Part shown: positions 45,807 to 54,661 of the stretch, piece by piece
Position numbering within the stretch: position 1 is the stretch's first letter
How the letters are laid out: the number at the start of each line of letters is the position of its first letter
Assembly (NCBI RefSeq): GCF_900110115.1
Contig: NZ_FOCM01000003.1
Coordinates: forward strand, 248,001-312,000
Source: Palleronia pelagia
Lineage (GTDB): Bacteria; Pseudomonadota; Alphaproteobacteria; Rhodobacterales; Rhodobacteraceae
Direction of reading: 5' to 3'
Length of the DNA: 64,000 nt
Translations under genes and position numbers: made by a program
The notes under the pieces: generated by a model
What the model saw: only the letters and a program-made list of their open reading frames with translations
What the model was told of the DNA's origin: nothing
The model's database searches: none

Positions 45807-47849
45807 ATGAATGACCCCCGTGCGATCCTGTCCGAGGTGTTCGGTTTTTCCGATTTCCGCCCCGGGCAGGAAGACATCGTGACCGCCGTGGCCGAGGGCC
45901 GCGACGTGCTGGCCATCATGCCCACGGGCGGGGGCAAGTCGTTGTGCTACCAGCTGCCCGCGCTGCTGGGTCATGGCGTGACGCTGGTGATCTCGCCGTT
46001 GATCGCGTTGATGCGCGACCAGGTGCGCGCGTTGCAGGAGGCGGGCGTCGCCGCCGGCGCGCTGACCTCAGGTAACACCGAGGCCGAGACCGACGCCGTC
46101 TGGCGCGGCCTGCATGACGGGTCGCTGCGCCTTCTCTACATGGCGCCCGAGCGGCTGGCCTCGGGCGGAATGGACCGGATGCTGAACGAGGCCGGTATCG
46201 CCCGCATCGCTGTGGACGAGGCGCATTGCGTCAGCCAGTGGGGCCACGATTTCCGCCCCGACTACCTTCGGATCGGCACGCTGCGGCAGGCGCTCGACGT
46301 GCCGCTGGCCGCCTTCACCGCCACCGCCGATGCCGAGACCCGGGCCGAGATCGTCGAGCGGCTATTCGCGGGTCGCGAGCCGGTCCAGTTCCTGCGCGGC
46401 TTCGACCGGCCCAACATCCATCTGGCCTTTCGGCCCAAGGACCAGCCCCGCCGCCAGATCCTGGACTTCGCCCGCGCCCGCAAGGGACAATCGGGCATCG
46501 TCTATTGCGGCACACGGGCCAAGACGGAAGGCCTGGCCCAGGCGCTCGCGCAGGACGGCCACCCGGCCTGCGCCTATCACGGCGGGATGGAAGCCGATCA
46601 GCGCCGCGCGGTGGAAGGCCGTTTCGCCCGCGAGGACGGTCTGATCGTCTGCGCGACGGTGGCCTTCGGCATGGGGGTCGACAAACCCGATATTCGCTGG
46701 GTCGCCCATGCCGACCTGCCGAAGTCGATCGAAGGCTACTACCAGGAGATCGGCCGCGCGGGCCGTGACGGTGCGCCGGCCGAGACGCTGACCCTCTACG
46801 GCCCCGACGATATCCGCCTGCGGCGCACCCAGATCGACGAGGGCTTGGCCCCGCCCGAGCGCAAGGACGCCGATCACGGGCGGCTGAACGCGCTTCTGGG
46901 GCTGGCCGAGGCACTGGGCTGCCGCCGAGTGCAGCTTCTGTCGTATTTCGGGGAAGAGGCCGCGCCCTGCGGTAATTGCGACCTCTGCGACCGCCCGCCC
47001 GAAACCTTCGACGGGACCGAGGCGGTGCGCATGGCGCTGTCGGCCATCCTGCGGACCGAGGAATACTTCGGCGCGGGCCACCTGATCGACATCCTGACCG
47101 GCACCATGACCGACAAGATCCGTCAGCGCGGGCATGACAGCCTGCCGACCTTCGGCGTCGGCAAGGCGCACGGCAAGAAACACTGGCAGGGGATCTTTCG
47201 CCAGATGATGGGCCACGACCTGGTGCGCCCGGATGCCGAGCGGCACGGCGCGCTGCGCATGACCCACGCCGCGCGGCCGATCCTGCGCGGCGAGGCCAGC
47301 ATCGATCTGCGGCGCGACGCTTTGCAGGCCCGCGACCGCCCGGCGGTGAAGACACTGGTCGATGACGAGGACGCGCCGCTCCTGTCGGCGCTGAAGGCCC
47401 AGCGCCGCGCGCTGGCCGAGGCGCAATCGGTGCCCGCCTACGTGATCTTCCCCGATCGCACCCTGATCGAGATGGCCGAGCGCAAACCCCAGACCATGGA
47501 CGACATGGCCGGGATCTCGGGCATCGGCGCGGTCAAGCTCGAGCGCTACGGCGCCACCTTCCTGAAGGTCATCACCGGCGCCGACGCGGGCGAGATGCAC
47601 CCGGCCCGCCGCAAGCTGGCCGGCCGGACGGCGGGCACGACCTTCGACCGACTGCAGGATGTCCAGGCCCGCCTGTCGCGCGGCGCCGACGGGACCGGCA
47701 AGCCGCTCAGCTGCAATGCCGCGACCCTGCGCTGGATCGCCGAACGCAAGCCAGCCACGCTGGACGACCTGTCGCGCGCGCCGGGCATCACCGCGCCCAA
47801 GCTCGACCGGTTCGGCGATGCTTTCCTCGCCGTTCTGGACGAAGGTTGA
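45807..47849 (+). CDS. recQ: ATP-dependent DNA helicase RecQ
   Basis: A 680-residue 3'-5' helicase for recombination and fork repair. Motifs: Q motif FGFSDFRPGQEDIV, Walker A MPTGGGKSLCYQLPAL near residue 47, DEAHCVSQWGHDFRP near residue 139, and motif VI GRAGRDGAP. The RQC zinc cysteines are in CGNCDLCDRPPETF. Two C-terminal HRDC-like repeats are visible: TLIEMAERKPQTMDDMAGIS and TLRWIAERKPATLDDLSRAP, whereas E. coli RecQ has one. Confidence 0.96.
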   Translation: MNDPRAILSEVFGFSDFRPGQEDIVTAVAEGRDVLAIMPTGGGKSLCYQLPALLGHGVTLVISPLIALMRDQVRALQEAGVAAGALTSGNTEAETDAVWRGLHDGSLRLLYMAPERLASGGMDRMLNEAGIARIAVDEAHCVSQWGHDFRPDYLRIGTLRQALDVPLAAFTATADAETRAEIVERLFAGREPVQFLRGFDRPNIHLAFRPKDQPRRQILDFARARKGQSGIVYCGTRAKTEGLAQALAQDGHPACAYHGGMEADQRRAVEGRFAREDGLIVCATVAFGMGVDKPDIRWVAHADLPKSIEGYYQEIGRAGRDGAPAETLTLYGPDDIRLRRTQIDEGLAPPERKDADHGRLNALLGLAEALGCRRVQLLSYFGEEAAPCGNCDLCDRPPETFDGTEAVRMALSAILRTEEYFGAGHLIDILTGTMTDKIRQRGHDSLPTFGVGKAHGKKHWQGIFRQMMGHDLVRPDAERHGALRMTHAARPILRGEASIDLRRDALQARDRPAVKTLVDDEDAPLLSALKAQRRALAEAQSVPAYVIFPDRTLIEMAERKPQTMDDMAGISGIGAVKLERYGATFLKVITGADAGEMHPARRKLAGRTAGTTFDRLQDVQARLSRGADGTGKPLSCNAATLRWIAERKPATLDDLSRAPGITAPKLDRFGDAFLAVLDEG

Positions 47850-47905
47850 GGCCTTCGGCCCTGGTGCTAGCATCAGTATCGAAGTGAAATCGCAAGGAGT
47901 TGCCG

Positions 47906-48691
47906 ATGCTGATCGTTCTGTCGCCCGCCAAACGCCTGGAGTGGGACGTGCCGCACGACGCGGTCCAGCGCCCCGAATTCCAGCGGGATGCCAACATCCT
48001 TGCGGGCCACGCGCGGCAACTGTCGTTGCAAGACCTGAAATCGCTCATGGATCTGTCGGACGACCTGGCGAAGCTGAACCGCGATCGGTTCCGCGCCATG
48101 GAGGATGCGCCCGATATCGACAATGCGCGGCCCGCGGTGCTGACCTTCGCCGGGGACACCTACCAGGGGCTCGAGGCCGAGACGCTGGACGACGCCGCGC
48201 TGGATTTCGCGGCCGGTCACCTGCGTATCCTTTCGGGGCTTTACGGTGTGCTGCGGCCCATGGATTCAATCCAAGCCTACCGGCTGGAAATGGGGTCGAA
48301 GCTGAAATCCCGGCGCGGAAAGGACCTCTACAATTTCTGGGGCGACACCATCGCGCAGGCGTTGAACGACCAGGCCGCGGACCTGGGCACCGACGTGCTG
48401 GTCAATTGCGCGAGCCAGGAATATTTCGGCGCAGTGGATCGCGATGCGCTCAAGCTGCGCGTCATTACGCCCAGGTTCCTGGAAGAGGGGCCCAAGGGTC
48501 CGCGCATCGTCAGCTTCCACGCCAAGCGGGCCCGCGGCGCCATGGCGCGGTTCATCTGCGAACACCGCCTGACCGATCCGGACGCGCTCAGCGATTTCGA
48601 CGCGGGCGGCTACGTCTATTCGGAAGAGCTGTCCGAGCCCGACGCGCCCGCCTTCTACCGGTCCGAGGCCGCGGCGGCCGACGCCGCCTGA
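47906..48691 (+). CDS. yaaA: YaaA peroxide-stress protein (DUF328)
   Basis: A 261-residue soluble protein starting MLIVLSPAKRLEWDVPHDAV and containing GLYGVLRPMDSIQAYRLEMG near residue 115 and a C-terminal HAKRARGAMARFICEHRLTD. YaaA limits iron-mediated damage under hydrogen peroxide in E. coli and binds DNA. AAGGAG at 47894-47899 supports ATG 47906. Monocistronic by spacing. Confidence 0.93.
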   Translation: MLIVLSPAKRLEWDVPHDAVQRPEFQRDANILAGHARQLSLQDLKSLMDLSDDLAKLNRDRFRAMEDAPDIDNARPAVLTFAGDTYQGLEAETLDDAALDFAAGHLRILSGLYGVLRPMDSIQAYRLEMGSKLKSRRGKDLYNFWGDTIAQALNDQAADLGTDVLVNCASQEYFGAVDRDALKLRVITPRFLEEGPKGPRIVSFHAKRARGAMARFICEHRLTDPDALSDFDAGGYVYSEELSEPDAPAFYRSEAAAADAA

Positions 48692-49071
48692 GTGTCCGCG
48701 CCCCAGACGTCCGGCCTGATCTTTGAAGACGCCTGCGTCCGATGTCGCGTGCTCGGAATCCCAGGCTCGCTATCCGGTCTGCTCCTCGGTCAGGCGCGAT
48801 TGGTTGCTGGCGCGGCAGGTACATCTCCGGCCGGCGCCTTCTGGCCCGTCTTCACCCAGTCGCGGTGGGTTTTCAGCATGCACCGGGACCGGGCCACCGG
48901 ATCAGGCTAATTCGTTACTGCCGTCCGATCCTACGGCTCCGGGCTCCTGAAACGGGGACGGGATACGAAAATCCGACCCGGAGTCGCCGGGCCGCGCGAT
49001 CTGCGCCGCGAGCGGGCCGATTTTGCGGATCCGTGCATCATAGGACCGGCCTAATCCGGCTGATCAGGCCG
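48692..49071. other. 380-bp stretch without a convincing gene
   Basis: No ORF here resembles a known protein. On the minus strand ATG 48879 to TGA 48790 encodes 29 residues starting MLKTHRDWVKTGQKAPAGDV; no clear ribosome site precedes it and it is only a weak candidate. Its leftward orientation would place it downstream of the histidine-kinase-like gene. No strong terminator hairpin was seen. Confidence 0.5.
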
Positions 49072-50760
49072 TCAGGGCGCCATGCCGTCTTCCGGCCCTC
49101 CGACGGGAGGCAGATCCAGTGTCGCGCGAATCACCGTGCCCCGATCCGAACTCTCATGCACGCCGAGGGTCCCGCCCATCATTTCGACCAGCGCGCGGGA
49201 TACCGAGAGCCTCAACTCCGCGCCCTGGTGGCCCCGTGCATCGCCGTCTTCGGCCCGGCGGGACGGTTCGAATGATGGCTCCCGCGCGCCGCGTGGGAAT
49301 CCGGGTCCGCCACTTGTGACCTCGATCCGGATACATCCCGTGGCGCCTTCGTCCGCTGGCACGCGAGAGATCGAGATAGCCACGTTCCCGCGTTTGGTCG
49401 ACCGGATCGCGTTTTCCAGCAGATTGACGAGAACCTGCCGGACCCGGTCCGCGTCGCCCGAAAGCCGCGGCGGCAGATCGGCATCCAGCGTCAGGCTGAT
49501 GTCGATGCCCCGCGCGGTGGCCGGGCCGCGCATGAGATCTACTGCTTCGCGCGTGCATTCGGCGAGATCGAAGGGCCCCGGGTTCAGGTCGAGACACCCC
49601 TCTTCGATCGCGGAGGTTTCCCGGATGTCGTCGATCAGGGTCAGCATGGACTCGGCCGAGTTCCGGATCTTCAGGACCATGTCGCGCTGCGCCAGCGCCA
49701 ACGGGTCGTCGTCCAGCAGTTCGCTCAGGCTCAAAATGGCGCTTATCGGTGCGCGAAGCTCATCGCTTATCCGGTCAATGGCGGCCCACTTTGCGCCGCT
49801 GGCCGCGTCGGCGGCGAACCGGGCCCGCTGCAGGGCTGCCTCCCGGTGTTTCAGCCGGGTGATATCGGTGCCCATCGCAGCCCGTCCGCCATCGGGGGTC
49901 GGCACCGCCGTCAGGCGCAGCCAGCGACCATCCTCGACGGCAACGTCTTCGGGCCGGTCGCCCGCCTCGCGAAACCGTCGCAGGCGGTGGTCATCCGCAG
50001 GGGCCGAATACTCGGCCGCGACATCCGGCGCATCGTCGGCCGCGACGCCCGACAACGCGCGGAAGGGTGCGTTGCAGGTGACCAATCGCTCGTCGCGATC
50101 AAAAAGCGCGAAGGGATCCGGGATGGCCTCGATCGCGCCGCGCAGGCGCAGGTCGTCGGTCTGGTCGACCGCGAGGTTGACGAAGCCGCCTCCGTGGATG
50201 GGCCGGTCCGACAGGGTGATGATCCGTCCCGACCACAGGTGGATCTGCATGTCCGGAACCGGCGAGCGATCATAGCGCCGGAACACCTGCGCGATCCAGT
50301 CGCGGCCCGGCATCCGCGGATCGACGATGCCCTCCTCGATCATCAGGCGGCATAGATCGCGCAGCGCTATACCGGGTTTGACCGCGTCCAGCCCGTCGAA
50401 GATCGACAGGTAGGCCGCGTTGGCGCAGACCAGCCGAAGGTCGGCGTCGAAGACGGCGAAACCGTCGCGCATGGTGTTCAGCACCTGCCACAGCCTGGTC
50501 TCGGCCCGCGCCCGGTCCGACACCGTGGCCTGCAACGATTGCTCGGTTTCCAGCGCCATAAGCTTGGCGCGATCGACGCGGGCCTGCATCTCGTCCAGCT
50601 GGGCGCGCTTTTCCAGGATGGCCTCGGTCAGCACGCGGCTGCGTCGCTCCATCCGCTCGGTGGCGGTGCGCATATCGCGCTGGCGTTGGCTCAGCTGATG
50701 TTCGGCGGCCAGACGGGCGCGGCGTTCCTGCGCGACAATACGGTCGAGTTGGGTGGGCAC
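49072..50760 (-). CDS. PAS-containing histidine kinase homologue lacking the phospho-accepting His
   Basis: A 562-residue cytoplasmic protein: N-terminal coiled coil (about 1-90), PAS domain from LWQVLNTMRDGFAVFDADLR (about 90-200), a second PAS (about 205-310), a HisKA-like helix pair (about 325-385) and a HATPase_c-like domain (about 425-555). In the H box the expected S-H-E-L-R-T-P reads SDELRAP, with Asp333 (codon GAT at 49762-49764) replacing His. The N box VLVNLLENAIRST is intact, but the D box reads TSGGPGFP, with Ser483 replacing the adenine-binding Asp. Autophosphorylation is unlikely. No response regulator is adjacent. Confidence 0.8.
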   Translation of the reverse strand: MPTQLDRIVAQERRARLAAEHQLSQRQRDMRTATERMERRSRVLTEAILEKRAQLDEMQARVDRAKLMALETEQSLQATVSDRARAETRLWQVLNTMRDGFAVFDADLRLVCANAAYLSIFDGLDAVKPGIALRDLCRLMIEEGIVDPRMPGRDWIAQVFRRYDRSPVPDMQIHLWSGRIITLSDRPIHGGGFVNLAVDQTDDLRLRGAIEAIPDPFALFDRDERLVTCNAPFRALSGVAADDAPDVAAEYSAPADDHRLRRFREAGDRPEDVAVEDGRWLRLTAVPTPDGGRAAMGTDITRLKHREAALQRARFAADAASGAKWAAIDRISDELRAPISAILSLSELLDDDPLALAQRDMVLKIRNSAESMLTLIDDIRETSAIEEGCLDLNPGPFDLAECTREAVDLMRGPATARGIDISLTLDADLPPRLSGDADRVRQVLVNLLENAIRSTKRGNVAISISRVPADEGATGCIRIEVTSGGPGFPRGAREPSFEPSRRAEDGDARGHQGAELRLSVSRALVEMMGGTLGVHESSDRGTVIRATLDLPPVGGPEDGMAP

Positions 50761-50825
50761 GGGCGGCAGTCCTCCTGCCGCCAGCCTTGCCTCACCAGGG
50801 TTAAGGCGCGGTTAAACGCGCCGGG

Positions 50826-52001
50826 TCAGAGCCGCTCGATGGCCAGCGCGATGCCCTGTCCGCCACCGATGCACATGGTGATCAGCGCGCGGCGCCCACC
50901 GGTCCGGTCAAGCTCGTACATCGCCTTCACGGTCAGGATCGCGCCGGTTGCGCCCACGGGGTGGCCCAGCGCGATGGCGCCGCCATTGGGGTTCACCGTG
51001 GCCGGATCGAGACCCAGCGCCCTGTTCACGGCGATGGCCTGGGCAGCGAACGCCTCGTTCGATTCGATCACGTCGAAATCGCCCCCCGACAGGCCCGTGC
51101 GCTCGAACAGCGATTCGCAGGCCGGGATGGGGCCGATCCCCATGACCTCGGGGCGCACGCCCGCGTGGGCATAGCCCAGGACGCGGAAACGGGGGGTCAT
51201 GCCGGCGGCCTCGGCCGCGTCGGCGCGGGCCATCACGATGGCCGCCGCACCGTCGTTGATACCGCTCGCATTGCCCGCGGTCACCGAGCCGTCCTTCTGG
51301 AACGCCGGGCGCAGGCCGGCGAGCTTCTCCATGGACGTGGCCTTCAGGTGCTCGTCCGTGTCGAAAGCCACGCTTTCGCGTTTCACCTGGACCTCGACCG
51401 GGACGATCTGGTCCTTGAACCGGCCCTCGTCCACGGCGCGGCGGGCGCGCGTCTGGCTTTCCAGCGCGAATTCGTCCTGCGCCGCGCGGCTGATGTCGCG
51501 TTCGGCCGCCACGTTCTCGGCCGTCACGCCCATGTGGCCGGTGCCGAACGGGCAGTTCAGCGCGCCCAGCATCATGTCCAGCGCGCGCACGTCGCCCATC
51601 TTCTGGCCGAACCGCGCGGGGGGCAGGATATAGGGCGACCGGCTCATGGACTCGGCACCGCCGGCCAGCGCCACGTCGCAATCGCCGAGCGCGAGGTTCT
51701 GGATCGCCGAGACGATGGCCTGCGCCCCCGAGCCGCACAGCCGGTTCACGTTCATGGCGGGCGTTGTGTCGGGGATGCCCGCCTCGATGGCGGCGGCGCG
51801 CGACAGGTACATGTCGCGCGGCTCGGTGTTGATGACATGGCCGAAGACCACGTGGCCCACCTGGCCGCCCTCGACGCCCGCGCGTTCCATCGCCGCACTG
51901 GCGACGGTGGCGCCCAGCGTGATGGGCGGCGTGCCGGCCAGCGTGCCGCCGAACGTGCCGATGGCGGTCCGCGCGCCGCCGAGGATTACGATATCGTCCA
52001 T
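50826..52001 (-). CDS. Acetyl-CoA acetyltransferase / beta-ketothiolase
   Basis: A 391-residue thiolase starting MDDIVILGGARTAIGTFGGT. Catalytic residues are all visible: the nucleophilic Cys in NRLCGSGAQAIVSAIQNLAL near residue 90, GGAIALGHPVGATGAI near 345 and the second Cys in MCIGGGQGIALA near the end. It may serve polyhydroxybutyrate synthesis or short-chain beta-oxidation; phaB is not adjacent, so the symbol is left blank. ATG 52001 was chosen as the conserved N-terminus. Confidence 0.93.
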   Translation of the reverse strand: MDDIVILGGARTAIGTFGGTLAGTPPITLGATVASAAMERAGVEGGQVGHVVFGHVINTEPRDMYLSRAAAIEAGIPDTTPAMNVNRLCGSGAQAIVSAIQNLALGDCDVALAGGAESMSRSPYILPPARFGQKMGDVRALDMMLGALNCPFGTGHMGVTAENVAAERDISRAAQDEFALESQTRARRAVDEGRFKDQIVPVEVQVKRESVAFDTDEHLKATSMEKLAGLRPAFQKDGSVTAGNASGINDGAAAIVMARADAAEAAGMTPRFRVLGYAHAGVRPEVMGIGPIPACESLFERTGLSGGDFDVIESNEAFAAQAIAVNRALGLDPATVNPNGGAIALGHPVGATGAILTVKAMYELDRTGGRRALITMCIGGGQGIALAIERL

Positions 52002-52102
52002 GGTAAACTCCTCCCGATCCGTTGGCCGCACCCTAAGGCCGCGCCAAAGCCGGGTCACCCGCCAAAACGCCGCCGCGACGCGTGACGTCCGGGCACGCGC
52101 CC

Positions 52103-52165
52103 GGCTTCATCTTTCCCAAAAATACCTCGGGGGAGTCCGCGTCAGCGGACGGGGGCAGCGCCCCC
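52103..52165 (-). repeat. Double-hairpin intergenic repeat downstream of creA
   Basis: Reading leftward after the creA stop: GGGGGC-GCT-GCCCCC, GTCCGC-TGAC-GCGGAC, then TCCCCCGAGGTATTTTTGGG and AAAGATGAAG. The tail matches the element between bchX and bchY (22706-22752). Here it probably acts as the creA terminator, since a T-rich run follows the stems. Confidence 0.7.
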
Positions 52166-52183
52166 GACCACGCCGGCCGTCCT

Positions 52184-52657
52184 TCACATCCCCGGATGCC
52201 AGAGCGGGACCGTGGACATGGACATCTTCGCCGAGCCTTCCGTGATCTCGGCCGCGTGGGCAAGGTAGATTAGCGTGCGGTTCGCCTCGTCGTATATCCG
52301 CTTGATCCGCAGCGATTTCAGGACGATCGAGCGGCGTTCGCGGAACACTTGCTCGCCGCCTTCGCTTCGGTCGATCTCGTCCAGATCGGCCATGTCGATC
52401 GGGCCGGTCTGGCGGCAGGCGATGGACGCGTTGGACGGGTCCTCGAACCAGTTGCCCTGGCTTAGCCGGTCCAGCAGGCCGCGCTCGAAATAGGCGATGT
52501 GACAGGTGACACCGGCGATGTCGGGGTCGGCGATCGCCTCGATGATGATATCGTTGCCGACCCAGTCGACGCCGACCTCGCCCACCTGTTCGGCGGTGGC
52601 GGGCGGCGCGGCGAATGCCGCGGTCAGGGCAAGGGCGGGGAGGATGGAACGTGGCAT
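52184..52657 (-). CDS. CreA family protein
   Basis: A 157-residue exported protein with a signal peptide (MPRSILPALALTAAFAAPPA) and the CreA signature: EVGVDWVGNDIIIEAIADPD, VTCHIAYFERG, DPSNASIACRQTGPI and RIKRIYDEANRTLIYLAHAA. Two cysteines may form a disulfide. CreA proteins are conserved in proteobacteria with unknown function. A repeat-type terminator follows. Confidence 0.9.
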   Translation of the reverse strand: MPRSILPALALTAAFAAPPATAEQVGEVGVDWVGNDIIIEAIADPDIAGVTCHIAYFERGLLDRLSQGNWFEDPSNASIACRQTGPIDMADLDEIDRSEGGEQVFRERRSIVLKSLRIKRIYDEANRTLIYLAHAAEITEGSAKMSMSTVPLWHPGM

Positions 52658-52843
52658 TGCGGTCTCCTTTCCGGGATGTTCTTCTTCCCGGGCAAGTGGT
52701 GTGGCTCATGCGGCAGGATCACGCCGGGGCGCGAAATTGTCATCCCCGCAAACGGTTTCCGGCGTTCTCATCCCGGCCATGCTAGTCTAGCCAAGGGCAA
52801 TCACCGGCGGCACGGCCCCGGTTTCCAGAGCGGATGATCGATC

Positions 52844-54157
52844 ATGGCACCTGTTCTTCGTATCGCGATTCTCACCGGCCTGCTGTCCGGCGCGGCCGCC
52901 GCGCAGGACAGCGCGCCGCCGCCGCGCGTCTCGGCGTCGCCGCCGACGGCGGACGAGGTGGCGCAGCGCCCGCAGGCCCGGCCCGACGGGCTGAACGATG
53001 CCCGCGCGGCCGAGATCCGGGCGCGCGACGCGGCCTTCGACGACTGGGTCGCGGCGTTCCGGGGGCGCGCGCTGGTGCAGGGCGTCAGCGGGGCGACCTT
53101 CGACGCGGCGTTCGAGGACGTGGGATACCTCGACGACGTGATCGAACGGGACCGCAACCAGGCCGAGTTCACCATGCCGATCTGGCGCTACCTTGACCGG
53201 GCCGTGTCAGACAGCCGCGTCGAGAACGGCCGCGCCGCGCTGGAGGAGCGCGCGCGCCTTCTGGACGCGATCGAGCTGCGTTACGGCGTCGAGAAGGAAA
53301 TCGTCACCGCCGTGTGGGGCATGGAGTCCGCCTATGGCAGCCACCGGGGCGATATCGACACCATCGCGGCCCTGGCCACGCTGGCCCATGACGGTCGGCG
53401 CGGCAGCTTTTTCGAGGCGCAGCTCATCGCCGCGCTGAAGATCCTGCAATCCGGCGACGTGGCCCCGCGCGACATGCAGGGGTCTTGGGCCGGGGCCATG
53501 GGGCACACCCAGTTCATCCCGACTTCCTACCTGGCCTACGCGGTGGACTTCACCGGCGACGGCCGGCGCGACATCTGGGACGACAACCCGGCGGACGCCC
53601 TGGCCTCGACCGCGTCCTACCTGTCGTCCTTCGGCTGGGTCACCGGGCAGCCCTGGGGGGTCGAGGTGACGCTGCCCGAAGGCTTCGACTACTCCCTGGC
53701 GTCGCGCGACGTGAAGCGGCAGCCATCGGACTGGGCGGCGCTGGGCGTCACCCGCCCGGATGGCGAGGCCGTCGACGATTTCGGCGCCGCGTCGATCCTG
53801 CTGCCCGCGGGCGCGCAGGGCGCGGCCTTCATGATCTTCAAGAATTTCGAGGTGATCGAGCGCTACAACACCGCCGATGCCTACGTGATCGGGGTGGGGC
53901 ACCTGGCCGACCGCCTGGCGGGGCAGGGGCCGCTTTCGACCGAGTGGCCGCGCGAGGACCGCACGCTGACCTTCGACGAGCGGGTGGAATTGCAGCGCCT
54001 TCTGACGCGGGCGGGCTTCGACACCCAGGGCGCGGATGGCCGTGTCGGGCCGCTGACAATCCGGGCCATTCGCGGCTACCAGCGGCAGACCGGTGCGGTG
54101 CCCGACGGCTACGCGTCTCTCATGCTGCTGGACGACTTGCGGGATGACGCGGGCTGA
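52844..54157 (+). CDS. MltB-type lytic murein transglycosylase with peptidoglycan-binding domain
   Basis: A 437-residue exported protein (signal MAPVLRIAILTGLLSGAAAA). The catalytic glutamate lies in TAVWGMESAYGSHRGDIDTI near residue 164, followed by MQGSWAGAMGHTQFIPTSYL, the SLT_2/MltB motif. The C-terminal 60 residues form a PG_binding_1 domain (LQRLLTRAGFDTQGADGRVG). It cleaves glycan strands with 1,6-anhydroMurNAc formation. Confidence 0.93.
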   Translation: MAPVLRIAILTGLLSGAAAAQDSAPPPRVSASPPTADEVAQRPQARPDGLNDARAAEIRARDAAFDDWVAAFRGRALVQGVSGATFDAAFEDVGYLDDVIERDRNQAEFTMPIWRYLDRAVSDSRVENGRAALEERARLLDAIELRYGVEKEIVTAVWGMESAYGSHRGDIDTIAALATLAHDGRRGSFFEAQLIAALKILQSGDVAPRDMQGSWAGAMGHTQFIPTSYLAYAVDFTGDGRRDIWDDNPADALASTASYLSSFGWVTGQPWGVEVTLPEGFDYSLASRDVKRQPSDWAALGVTRPDGEAVDDFGAASILLPAGAQGAAFMIFKNFEVIERYNTADAYVIGVGHLADRLAGQGPLSTEWPREDRTLTFDERVELQRLLTRAGFDTQGADGRVGPLTIRAIRGYQRQTGAVPDGYASLMLLDDLRDDAG

Positions 54158-54160
54158 ACC

Positions 54161-54547
54161 TCAGCCGGCGAGCCCGCGCAGCCAGTTGGAATGCACCCAC
54201 CCCTTCTGGCTATCGCGCACCCGGCGTGCAGGTCCGTTGTTGCCACAGGAATCGGGCCAGCCATCGGCGATATTGCCATAGGTGACGCCGACCCACTGCC
54301 CGACGCCTTCGAAGATGTAGACCACGTCGCCGTTGTGCAGCTCGTCGATCTTGCGGTGGTTCGATCCTGGGCCCGTTCGCACGGCGAGGAAGCCGTCCCC
54401 GTTGGGATCCAATCCGACCACGGTGGCGCTGGAGCATGTGGCGGCTTGGCCATCCCCCGCCATCTCGGTGATCGGCACGTCGAGATCCGCACCGTGGGCG
54501 GTGGAGGCAAACAGGGCGGCAACGACGAGAATGCTCGGTCGGATCAT
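54161..54547 (-). CDS. Exported SH3-domain protein
   Basis: A 128-residue protein with a signal peptide (MIRPSILVVAALFASTAHGA) and one bacterial SH3-like domain: FLAVRTGPGSNHRKIDELHN, GDVVYIFEGVGQWVGVTYG and KGWVHSNWLRGL. Four cysteines may form disulfides. Such domains usually bind peptidoglycan peptides. The stop is three bases from the convergent transglycosylase stop, a suggestive but unproven link. Confidence 0.82.
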   Translation of the reverse strand: MIRPSILVVAALFASTAHGADLDVPITEMAGDGQAATCSSATVVGLDPNGDGFLAVRTGPGSNHRKIDELHNGDVVYIFEGVGQWVGVTYGNIADGWPDSCGNNGPARRVRDSQKGWVHSNWLRGLAG

Positions 54548-54661
54548 GCAAATGCCTTCCTTTCTGGAAATAGCCGAGAGGCGCGTTGCCGCCTCCGGCT
54601 GATCTGCAATGGGGAAGGATGTCTTCTGCCGCTCGATTCGGTCAAGCGTCGCCCGGTCGTC

